This document shows, piece after piece, positions 56,101-64,000 of a stretch of DNA of 64,000 nucleotides. The stretch comes from Microbispora sp. H11081. GTDB lineage: Bacteria > Actinomycetota > Actinomycetes > Streptosporangiales > Streptosporangiaceae. The stretch is from contig NZ_JABBWV010000009.1 of assembly GCF_012999535.1 (NCBI RefSeq), positions 62,001 to 126,000 on the forward strand, in the 5' to 3' direction. Both the position numbers and the translations under genes were made by a program. Under the pieces are notes generated by a model, which made no database searches, was not told the DNA's origin, and was given only the letters and a program-made list of their open reading frames with translations. The stretch's first letter is position 1, and every line of letters begins with the position of its first letter.

Positions 56101-56137
56101 GGACGAGCTTCGGATCCATCCCGTCGAGCTTGGCCAT
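53126..56137 (-). CDS. Giant low-complexity protein with helical N-terminal domain and His-rich repeats
   Basis: The 1003-residue protein starts (ATG, GGAGG 7 nt upstream) MAKLDGMDPKLVRELLSEVQ. Residues 1-80 are helical. Next come a Lys/Asp/Ser tract (110-170, KSDHKADHKSDAK), a Gln/Gly tract (270-400, QGQPVGEGQPTGQ), a more ordered island (420-475, GRHVAVVDGVKVVSTPMNQP) and Thr/Gly/Pro repeats (630-660, PTGTVHPTGTVNPTG). A His/Gly tract (803-903, GTHGAGTHGAG) and a conserved-looking acidic C-terminus (930-1003, VDMPDVRVPIPEKEWDEGDW) follow. It has no signal peptide or membrane helix and only two or three cysteines. The function is unknown. Large open frames on the other strand are compositional shadows. 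It interrupts the conserved sua5-wecA neighbourhood. Confidence 0.82.
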   Translation of the reverse strand: MAKLDGMDPKLVRELLSEVQQAARQMDGIEARVAQLTRTAGVSVHVTHRPSQVADACSTMVKDVTNRVVLLEKKEKQQSAGKTPTANASFTEERDTTAPADDPVRPGAQDDKSGAKPDHKPDAKSDHKADHKSDAKTDDHKADGKADSKSEGKSEGKSESKPEGKSEGKAAHDKQDAPRASSHGSASGESGAAGKGETSHRAHSATDGTARANGGGSHGVAEGELAAKPRGTVEGSLAQMPASTHNPAHTADDGGTATRAGAGAGAGAAQDTGVRQVQQPTGQGQPVGEGQPTGQVQPTGQGQPVGGSPIAGQDEPLGIGQDRGAGQTTQPVGADQGADQGAGQGVGQDQGAAQGQSPAQAQGAAEAQQPVGDGGGAAQNQTGGQHQPVAQGQDQSSAQGAPVGSKAAGEQPANGGNAGQFYDTPGKDHPDDIDPAGRHVAVVDGVKVVSTPMNQPSADYVQPTDAAGADVRPVSEGGAHPDGPPGLVPPAEPTNPAAKQPPQPGLAPGDPMGAYVGTPADNLSAEPYGPGDQNAAQGTPAGNNAVTASAGGHAYPGDTVASGSGVTPAQPVATTEATVANPAGPGVPSHAGTGDASGATTATGVTGPTGAAAGATPPVDTAGVGGAGQATTTAATPTGTVHPTGTVNPTGTVHPTGMVAPATGAVSPAVTAGAADGAPATSATPAAPGGTGTATGALHAVDGLGTGQAADATGTATGNLNAAGTPVGGSGHVAGTVGAAAATGTGGDAATGHTGTNVAGDRADGATGANGRVCDNDAVTGTTGPAREDSGMRAPSAHTPDAHGTASNGTGSNGSGSNGSAHGPGTHGAGTHGAGTHGAGTHNSGTHGGGAHHAPGAHGPGAHSADAHGSAHGPGTHGGGGHAPGAHAPGAHAQGTHGAGFHGAADGRAGAPDTGQAPDPRSFAAAQPGDALTYPARQSGDEAVPRMPVDHHRDIGPVDMPDVRVPIPEKEWDEGDWADRKVQPDGPADGVEVVEIRMPGPEK

Positions 56138-56282
56138 GGGCGCGCCTCCACAGAGATATCGGCGCACTTCACGGTAGCCGGGGCGACGTCAGTAAAGAAG
56201 CCCGATAGCCAGACGGCATCGATGACCCTGGTCAGAGCCCACCAGGTCGTCTCACATCATGAGACGCACGCTCGGCGCCCGG

Positions 56283-56930
56283 TCACTCCTCGGTCGCGAG
56301 GTACCCGACGACGTTCCGGATCTTGTCGATCGGGATCGCGCCCTTGCGCAGCACCCGGGGCACCGCGGTGGTCAGGTCGACGATCGTGGACGGCACGTTG
56401 TCGTCGCAGCGACCGCCGTCGAGGTACACCTCCACCGAGTCCCCGAGCTGCTCCTGTGCCTCGTCGGCCGTGGTGGCGGGCGGGTTGCCGGACCGGTTGG
56501 CGCTGGAGACCGCCATCGGGCCCGTCTCCTTGAGGAGATCCAGCGCGACCTGGTGCAGCGGCATGCGGACGGCGACCGTCCCCTTCGTGTCACCGAGGTC
56601 CCACGACAGCGACCGGTTGGCCCTGAGAATGAGCGTGAGCGGCCCAGGCCAGAAGGCGTCCACCAGGTCCTGGCCGTACGTCCCGAGGCTCTCCACGAGC
56701 GCGTTGGCGGCGCGTACGGTGCCCACGAGGACGGGCACGGGCATGTCCCTGCCGCGACCCTTCGCCTCCAGCAGGGCGGTGACGCCGGAGGGGGTGAAGG
56801 CGTCGGCGCCGATCCCGTAGACGGTGTCGGTGGGCAGCACCACGAGCTCGCCCCGCCGTACCGCCGCGGTCGCCTCCGCCAGTCCGGTCATCCGCTCGAT
56901 CTCGTCGGCACAGTCAAACCGTCGGCTCAC
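56283..56930 (-). CDS. L-threonylcarbamoyladenylate synthase (Sua5/YrdC/TsaC family)
   Basis: The 215-residue protein has the YrdC fold signature GELVVLPTDTVYGIGADAF, the ATP/threonine-binding segments EAKGRGRDMPVPVLVG and FWPGPLTLILRAN, VAVRMPLHQVALDLL and the SSANRSGNPPATTADEA loop. It makes threonylcarbamoyl-AMP for t6A modification of tRNA position 37. The short form lacks the extra C-terminal Sua5 domain. The gene follows prmC on the same strand (67 bp apart), the order seen in M. tuberculosis (Rv1301). The start is a GTG. Confidence 0.93.
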   Translation of the reverse strand: MSRRFDCADEIERMTGLAEATAAVRRGELVVLPTDTVYGIGADAFTPSGVTALLEAKGRGRDMPVPVLVGTVRAANALVESLGTYGQDLVDAFWPGPLTLILRANRSLSWDLGDTKGTVAVRMPLHQVALDLLKETGPMAVSSANRSGNPPATTADEAQEQLGDSVEVYLDGGRCDDNVPSTIVDLTTAVPRVLRKGAIPIDKIRNVVGYLATEE

Positions 56931-56996
56931 GAAGCCATCCTTCCACGTGTTCCGCCCGGCTCCGCCGCCATCTGGCCGTTCGCCGGACGTTCGAGT

Positions 56997-57851
56997 TCAA
57001 TCCTGGGTCAGCCGCGCCGTGACGAACCGGTCCCTGCCGGTCAGGTCCTGGCGCAACCGCACGTCGCGCCAGCCGTTCTCCTCGGAGAAAAGCCAGTACA
57101 CGGCGTTGCCCTGCTGGTCGGCGTGCTCGACCACGGCGAACCCGCCCGGCCGCAGCAGCCGCCGCGCCGTGCGCTCGACGGCCCGCACCTCGTCCAAGCC
57201 GTCCTCACCCGACCCGTACAGAGCCCGGGAGGGATCGTAGTCGCGCACCTCGGGGTCGCGTGGGATCGCTCCAGGCGGAATGTACGGCGGGTTGGAGATG
57301 ACCAGGTCCACCTGGCCGTTCAGCTCGGGCAGGCAGTCGGCCAGGTCCTCCGGGTGCAGGGTGGTGCGGCCCTGGCCGTGTTCGAGGATGTTGCGCCTGG
57401 CCCAGCCGTACGCCACGGGGTCGATCTCGACGGCGTGCACCTGCGCCAGCGCGACCTCCTGCGCGATCGACAGCGCGATGGCCCCGGAACCGGTGCCGAG
57501 GTCGACCACGACGGGTGAGGTGACGTCCATCTCGCGGAGCCGGTCGATCGCCCAGCCCGCCACCACCTCGGTCTCCGGCCTGGGCACGAACACGCCCGGG
57601 CCCACCTCCAGCGAGAGGTAGCGGAAATAGGCCCGGCCGGTGATGTGCTGCAGGGGTTCGCGCGCCTCGCGCCGGGCGACGCCCTCCCAGAACCGCGCGT
57701 CGAAGTCGGCGTCCTTGACCGTGTGCAGCATGCCGCGCGGGACGCCGTGCACGAAGGCCGCGATCTCCTCGGCGTCCGTACGCGGTGACGGCACTCCCGC
57801 CTCGGCGAGCCGGGCGGTGGCGAGGGCGATTTCGTCAAGCAGGAAGGTCAT
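56997..57851 (-). CDS. prmC: Peptide chain release factor N5-glutamine methyltransferase PrmC (HemK)
   Basis: The 284-residue protein has an N-terminal helical recognition domain, the RPETEVVAGWAID motif, the AdoMet site VVDLGTGSGAIALSIAQ and the catalytic NPPY motif (VISNPPYIPPG). It methylates the glutamine of the GGQ motif of release factors, including the product of prfA directly upstream. The gene is about 145 bp downstream of prfA. Length and motifs are normal; the ATG gives MTFLLDEIALATARLAEAG. Confidence 0.95.
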   Translation of the reverse strand: MTFLLDEIALATARLAEAGVPSPRTDAEEIAAFVHGVPRGMLHTVKDADFDARFWEGVARREAREPLQHITGRAYFRYLSLEVGPGVFVPRPETEVVAGWAIDRLREMDVTSPVVVDLGTGSGAIALSIAQEVALAQVHAVEIDPVAYGWARRNILEHGQGRTTLHPEDLADCLPELNGQVDLVISNPPYIPPGAIPRDPEVRDYDPSRALYGSGEDGLDEVRAVERTARRLLRPGGFAVVEHADQQGNAVYWLFSEENGWRDVRLRQDLTGRDRFVTARLTQD

Positions 57852-57995
57852 GGTCTCTTAAGGCGCGGTCGTCGCGGCGTGGCGTGGGGAAACCCGGTCC
57901 TGGGCGGGTGGGCGGCCGGAAGGCCCCACGCTCGTCTGCGGACCCACGTCCATCACCGCTTCTCCCATCGTCCCCTCATCAGGCTCGCGATCGGC

Positions 57996-59042
<1,047 letters not shown>

Positions 59043-59091
59043 CGCACACTCCTTTGCTCAAGCTCCTCGGTAAAGGCCGTAATCACCAAGA

Positions 59092-59137
59092 ACGCCGACC
59101 CGGAGACGCCCCAAGAGGGGCGCCCCCGAGCCGGCGT
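59092..59137 (-). terminator. Hairpin terminator after rpmE
   Basis: The imperfect long stem 59092-59137 has a perfect 6-bp top CGCCCC/GGGGCG around AAGA and an outer ACGCC/GGCGT base. It starts 11 bp past the rpmE stop and lies before prfA on the minus strand. Confidence 0.6.
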
Positions 59138-59147
59138 GCCGGAGGAG

Positions 59148-59366
59148 CTACTTGCTCTGGGCCTTCTTGCCGAAGCGCTTCTCGAAGCGCGCCACCCGGC
59201 CACCGGTGTCGAGGATCTTCTGCTTGCCCGTGTAGAACGGGTGGCAGGCGGAGCAGACGTCGGCGTGGATCACGCCGTTCTTCGCCGTGCTACGGGTGGT
59301 GAAGGAGTTTCCACAGGTGCAGGTCACATTGGTGACCACGTACTCCGGGTGGATGTCGGGCTTCAT
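59148..59366 (-). CDS. rpmE: 50S ribosomal protein L31 (zinc-binding type)
   Basis: The 72-residue protein starts [20 protein letters not shown] and keeps the four zinc-binding cysteines (CTC and [13 protein letters not shown]), so this is the C+ form, which can be replaced by C- paralogues under zinc starvation. It has the [10 protein letters not shown]-terminus. The rho-rpmE-prfA order is conserved among Gram-positive bacteria. Confidence 0.97.
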   Translation of the reverse strand: MKPDIHPEYVVTNVTCTCGNSFTTRSTAKNGVIHADVCSACHPFYTGKQKILDTGGRVARFEKRFGKKAQSK

Positions 59367-59579
59367 GTCTCAGTCCTATCGCTAGGCGCGGTCGCCGGGT
59401 CGCTCCGTCTGTCACGGCCTGCGCGCATCGGCACACCATGATGCGCGGCGCGGGAACCGGTACCGCTGCGGTTCGGCTACCAGTGTGCCAGATCCTCCAA
59501 CCATCCCAGGCCATGCGCTATTCCCCGGGGAGAACGCGCTGGTCGCGGCTGCCACGCGGGCCGCCTTTGGAGGAAACGG

Positions 59580-59614
59580 CGGCGCCCCGGACGGCGTGGC
59601 CGTCCGGGGCGCCG
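59580..59614 (-). terminator. 16-bp hairpin terminator after rho
   Basis: Perfect 16-bp GC-rich stem (59580-59595 with 59599-59614) and a 3-nt GTG loop, 27 bp past the rho stop codon. It separates rho from rpmE. Confidence 0.75.
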
Positions 59615-59641
59615 GTCGAGCGAATGCCGGCCGTACGGGCG

Positions 59642-61657
59642 TCAGTCGCGGTCGCTGCTCACGGTGGTCTTCTGCACCTGGAGCAGGAACTCGGCGTTGG
59701 ACTTGGTCTCCTTCATCTTCTCGAGAAGGAGCTCCAGCGCCTGCTGCATGTCCAGGGCGTGCAGGACCCGGCGGAGCTTCCAGACGATGGACAGCTCGTC
59801 CTTCGCCATGAGGATCTCTTCCTTACGGGTGCCGGACGCGTCCACGTCCACCGCCGGGAAGATGCGCTTGTCCGCCAGCGACCGGTTGAGCTTGAGCTCC
59901 ATGTTGCCGGTGCCCTTGAACTCCTCGAAGATGACCTCGTCCATCTTGGAGCCGGTCTCGACGAGAGCCGTGGCGAGGATCGTCAGCGAGCCGCCGTTCT
60001 CGATGTTGCGGGCGGCGCCGAAGAACCGCTTCGGCGGGTAGAGCGCCGTCGAGTCGACACCACCGGACAGGATGCGGCCGCTCGCGGGCGCCGCCAGGTT
60101 GTAGGCGCGTCCGAGACGGGTGATCGAGTCGAGCAGGACGACGACGTCGTGCCCCAGCTCCACCAGCCGCTTGGCCCGCTCGATGGCGAGCTCGGCGACG
60201 GTCGTGTGGTCCTCGGCCGGGCGGTCGAAGGTCGAGTGGATGACCTCGCCCTTGACCGACCGCTGCATGTCGGTGACCTCTTCGGGACGCTCGTCCACGA
60301 GCACGACCATCAGGTGGCACTCGGGGTTGTTGCGCGTGATCGCGTTGGCGATCGCCTGGAGCACCATGGTCTTGCCCGCCTTGGGCGGCGACACGATCAG
60401 GCCGCGCTGCCCCTTGCCGATCGGCGAGACGAGGTCGATGATCCGCGTGGTCAGGACGTTCGGCTCGGTCTCCAGGCGCAGGCGCTCCTGCGGGTAGAGC
60501 GGCGTGAGCTTGTTGAAGTCGGGCCGCTGACGGGCCTGCTCCGGGTCCATCCCGTTGACGGTGTCGAGGCGGACGAGGGCGTTGAACTTCTCGCGCCGCT
60601 CGCCGTCCCTCGGCTGCCGCACGGCGCCGGTGATGACGTCGCCCTTGCGCAGGCCGTTGCGGCGGATCTGGGCGAGGGAGACGTACACGTCGTTCGCGCC
60701 GGGCAGGTAGCCGCTGGTCCGCACGAAGGCGTAGTTGTCGAGGATGTCGAGGATGCCCGCGATCGGGATCAGGACGTCGTCCTCGCTGATCACCGGCTCG
60801 TTGCTCTCGAAGCGGTCACGCCCGCGGCGTCCGCGCTCGCGGAAACGGCCACGGCGCCCGCGGCTGTCGTCGCCCTGCTGGTCGCCCTTGCCGTCGGCGC
60901 GGGTGTCCGTACGGCCGTCGCGGCCGTCACGGTCACGCCCGTCGCGGCCATCTCGGCCGTCTCGTCCGTCGGCGCGGCTGTCACCGCGGCCCTGCTGGTC
61001 ACGACGGCCCTGGCCGCCGTCCCCCGCGTCGGCGGCGCGCTGGTCGCCACGCTGGTCACCGCGCTGGTCGCCACGCTGGTCACGGCCGTCGCGCTCGCGG
61101 CCCCGCTCACCCCGCTCACCCCGCTCACCGCGCGTACGGCGCTCGCGGCGGTCTCCGCGCTCCGGCCGCTCGGCGCGGGTCTCGGACGCGGCGGCCTCGG
61201 CCTGCGGCTCGGCGACGGCGGCGACGCCGTTCTGCGCGGCCTCGGCGGACACGACGGGCGCGGCCTCGACCACGGGACGCTCCTCGCGGGCCACGACGGC
61301 GGGCTCGGCGGCGGGCGTGACGGGCGCGGCCTCGGGCGCCGGCGCCGCTGCGGCGCGGGAACGTTCCCTGCGGCCACGGGCGGGGCGCTCCGCGACGGCG
61401 GGCGCTTCCGCGACGGCCTTCGGCTCGGCTGCGGTCTCTCCCGATCCGCCCTGCTTCTCCTGGATGGCCGCGATGAGCTGGCTCTTGCGCATCCGTCCGG
61501 TCCCGGTGATGCCGAGGCTGGTCGCCAGGGCCTGGAGCTCGGGGAGCACCATCCCGGCCAGGCCGGTGCCGGAGCGACGTCGCGTACGGGCCGGGGCGGA
61601 AGTGGGGGTGTCGCCGGCGGCCTGGCCGTCGGAGAGGAGTTCGGTGGTGTCGCTCAA
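59642..61657 (-). CDS. rho: Transcription termination factor Rho
   Basis: The 671-residue RNA helicase has a helical N-terminal Rho-N domain ([20 protein letters not shown], 32-68), a disordered Ala/Glu- then Arg/Asp/Gly-rich insertion (about 72-285, with [22 protein letters not shown] and [12 protein letters not shown] runs), the RNA-binding OSB domain ([17 protein letters not shown]) and the ATPase core with Walker [10 protein letters not shown], the Q-loop [13 protein letters not shown] and the R-loop SILSGGVDS-type [12 protein letters not shown]. It ends transcription genome-wide. The TTG start follows GAAGGA. Insertions of this kind are typical of actinobacterial Rho and add RNA-binding capacity. 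Confidence 0.96.
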   Translation of the reverse strand: MSDTTELLSDGQAAGDTPTSAPARTRRRSGTGLAGMVLPELQALATSLGITGTGRMRKSQLIAAIQEKQGGSGETAAEPKAVAEAPAVAERPARGRRERSRAAAAPAPEAAPVTPAAEPAVVAREERPVVEAAPVVSAEAAQNGVAAVAEPQAEAAASETRAERPERGDRRERRTRGERGERGERGRERDGRDQRGDQRGDQRGDQRAADAGDGGQGRRDQQGRGDSRADGRDGRDGRDGRDRDGRDGRTDTRADGKGDQQGDDSRGRRGRFRERGRRGRDRFESNEPVISEDDVLIPIAGILDILDNYAFVRTSGYLPGANDVYVSLAQIRRNGLRKGDVITGAVRQPRDGERREKFNALVRLDTVNGMDPEQARQRPDFNKLTPLYPQERLRLETEPNVLTTRIIDLVSPIGKGQRGLIVSPPKAGKTMVLQAIANAITRNNPECHLMVVLVDERPEEVTDMQRSVKGEVIHSTFDRPAEDHTTVAELAIERAKRLVELGHDVVVLLDSITRLGRAYNLAAPASGRILSGGVDSTALYPPKRFFGAARNIENGGSLTILATALVETGSKMDEVIFEEFKGTGNMELKLNRSLADKRIFPAVDVDASGTRKEEILMAKDELSIVWKLRRVLHALDMQQALELLLEKMKETKSNAEFLLQVQKTTVSSDRD

Positions 61658-62070
61658 CTAAGGGTCCTTCCCAGGGGTCGGGCGCCAGAATCGTGCGTCC
61701 AGGCGTCCCGGTGATGCGACCCGGCGGGACAGACCGGGTCGGGCTTCGCGAATCTCATGTGTCGATGACTCTCGGGATTCGCGAGCGGTAGGTGCCCGGG
61801 GGCGATCCCCCGGATTGCCGCCACCGACCAGATGTCTTGGTGGTTCGAACGCGCATGTCTCCGAGAGCGTTGCCCCCGGCCATGCCACCCGAAGGTGTGC
61901 CGACTGGAGGAAACGGTTCCGGGGAAATCGCCCTGCCCGCGTCGAAGGACGCGAGGCGAAGTGCAGCGATGTGCGAATGACAAGCACGCACCCAACACGG
62001 GGGCACCTGGTGCGGCTATCAGCCTAACATCACCAGCGCGCACAGCTATTCCCTGAAGGTCGAAGAAGCA
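61658..62070 (-). promoter_or_regulatory. Structured 413-bp leader region of rho
   Basis: Between thrB and rho lie three inverted repeats: GACCCGG/CCGGGTC (61718-61740), TCGCGAATC/GATTCGCGA (61746-61784) and CCGGGGG/CCCCCGG with a CGAT loop (61796-61813). A -10-like TTAGGCT is at about 62021-62027 on the minus strand. A small frame of 34 codons (61758 to 61654) ends with TGA overlapping the rho TTG start. Autoregulation of rho through its leader is known in other bacteria, but not shown for this structure. Confidence 0.5.
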
Positions 62071-62994
62071 TCAGCGTGTCTCGGGAAACCGAACGAACGC
62101 ACCAAGTGGGTCGACGTTCATTGGCTGGATGTGCCAGTCATTACCCACTTCTGGTGCGATCAAATCCTTGGTGTCCCGTGTCGTCAACGCGAGAACCGTA
62201 GGACCGGCCCCCGAGACGACGGCGGGCACCCCGGCTTCGCGGAGCCGACGTACCAGTTCGGCGGTACGCGGCATCGCGGGCGCGCGGTACCCCTGGTGCA
62301 GACGGTCTTCGGTGGCGGCGAGCAGGAGATCCGGTTCCGGCCTCCAGGTGAGCGCCGCGACGAGCAGAGCCGCCCGCCCCGCGTTGGCCGCCGCGTCCGA
62401 ATGTGGCACGTCCTTCGGCAGCAGCCCCCGAGCCTCCTCCGTGGACAACCGGAAATCCGGGATCAACACCACCGGCCGGATGTCCTCGTGCGGACTCAGT
62501 TTCACCATACTCGCCGTCCCGGACTGGTCCGTCCAGGCGATGGTGAGTCCGCCCGCGAGGCACGGCGCCACGTTGTCGGGATGCCCCTCCAGCTCTGTGG
62601 CCAGCGCGAACACCTCGGTGTCCGACAGGTCGCCCGCGTCGCGCCCGCGCGCGAGCGCGCGGGCGGCGAGAATGCCCGCGCAGATCGCGGCGGACGACGA
62701 GCCGAGCCCTCGCGCGTGCGGAATGCGGTTGTGGCAGCGCAGCGCGATTCCGTCCGGCTGGGCGACCCCCATGCGGTCGAACGCGGCGCGCATGGTCCTG
62801 ACGACGAGGTGGCCCTCGCCCTCGTCCAGCTCACCGGCGCCCTGGCCCTCCACGGTGATCCGCACCCCGGATCCCGTCAGCTCGGCCTCGACCTCGTCGT
62901 ACAGGTCGAGCGCGAGGCCGAGGCTGTCGAAGCCGGGGCCGAGGTTGGCGCTCGTCGCCGGCACGCGCACGACAACGCCACGACTGTCCGTCAA
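62071..62994 (-). CDS. thrB: Homoserine kinase
   Basis: The 307-residue GHMP kinase starts VRVPATSANLGPGFDSLGLAL and has the ATP-binding motif ARGLGSSSAAICAGILAARAL and the C-terminal GAGPTVLAL loop. It phosphorylates homoserine for the next enzyme, threonine synthase. AGGTGA precedes the TTG start. It lies 43 bp downstream of thrC, the usual hom-thrC-thrB order of actinobacteria, and 413 bp upstream of rho. Confidence 0.96.
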   Translation of the reverse strand: MTDSRGVVVRVPATSANLGPGFDSLGLALDLYDEVEAELTGSGVRITVEGQGAGELDEGEGHLVVRTMRAAFDRMGVAQPDGIALRCHNRIPHARGLGSSSAAICAGILAARALARGRDAGDLSDTEVFALATELEGHPDNVAPCLAGGLTIAWTDQSGTASMVKLSPHEDIRPVVLIPDFRLSTEEARGLLPKDVPHSDAAANAGRAALLVAALTWRPEPDLLLAATEDRLHQGYRAPAMPRTAELVRRLREAGVPAVVSGAGPTVLALTTRDTKDLIAPEVGNDWHIQPMNVDPLGAFVRFPETR

Positions 62995-63037
62995 TTCTTC
63001 ACCTGAACCCTTTGATGGGCGGGAACGAGATGGCCGG

Positions 63038-64000
<963 letters not shown>

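Noticed and set aside
54041-56533. 830-codon plus-strand frame opposite the giant protein
   Set aside because: The minus frame has a GGAGG site, ordered helical ends and sensible repeats; the plus frame is Arg/Leu/Gly-rich noise, although low complexity makes certainty lower here.
59438-61714. 758-codon plus-strand frame opposite rho
   Set aside because: Rho is unambiguous on the minus strand; the plus frame has no motif.

Overview
The window is chromosomal DNA of a high-GC filamentous or sporulating actinomycete. Codon third positions are very GC-rich and GTG/TTG starts are common. It contains NucS, a FilP-like coiled-coil protein, a mannanase with a CBM2 module and a Pro-Ser linker, and an actinobacterial Rho with an Arg-Asp-Gly insertion. 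From recall the gene order is closest to Streptosporangiales (Streptosporangium/Nonomuraea/Microbispora-like); this is inference. No tRNA, rRNA, IS element, phage or CRISPR array was seen.

Two conserved actinobacterial blocks, known from Mycobacterium tuberculosis (about Rv1293-Rv1336) and Streptomyces, frame the window. On the left (1-3921) is cysM-cysO-mec-DUF2017-clpS on the minus strand, divergent from pncB-pncA. On the right (42404-64000, all minus) is thrC-thrB-rho-rpmE-prfA-prmC-sua5, a pair of low-complexity protein genes, wecA, atpI, a small AtpZ-like gene, atpB-E-F-H-A-G-D-C and a DUF2550 gene. Between them lie further members of the same ancestral block: the PduO-type cobalamin adenosyltransferase, nucS, the mce/thiolase/meaB group and the YbbN-like thioredoxin. 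They are interspersed with accessory genes.

The accessory middle (4296-31633) holds a coiled-coil protein made of perfect heptads, a DEAD/DEAH helicase, several secreted or membrane proteins, an M43-type metalloprotease, an MFS exporter with divergent TetR regulator, an LRR protein, a secreted mannanase, malic enzyme, an Lrp/PLP-decarboxylase divergent pair, an acyl-CoA mutase with isobutyryl-CoA-mutase-type specificity residues, a subtilisin and a MarR regulator. Between 31686 and 42132, MeaB, thiolase, methylmalonyl-CoA epimerase and cobalamin adenosyltransferase form a B12-dependent acyl-CoA toolkit with the mutase at 23886. A FilP-like cytoskeletal protein, two hydrolases, nucS and an ABC-2 exporter with a TetR gene lie among them.

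The most unusual non-coding signals are these: a 240-bp element of three nested inverted repeats between the adenosyltransferase gene and DUF2550 (42149-42388); long perfect hairpins inside operons (19 bp between atpD and atpC, 10 bp between atpB and atpE, 18 bp between pncB and pncA); a structured rho leader with an overlapping small ORF; and several tandem repeats and palindromic operator candidates. The most unusual protein is a 1003-residue repeat-rich protein (53126-56137) with a His-rich tract.
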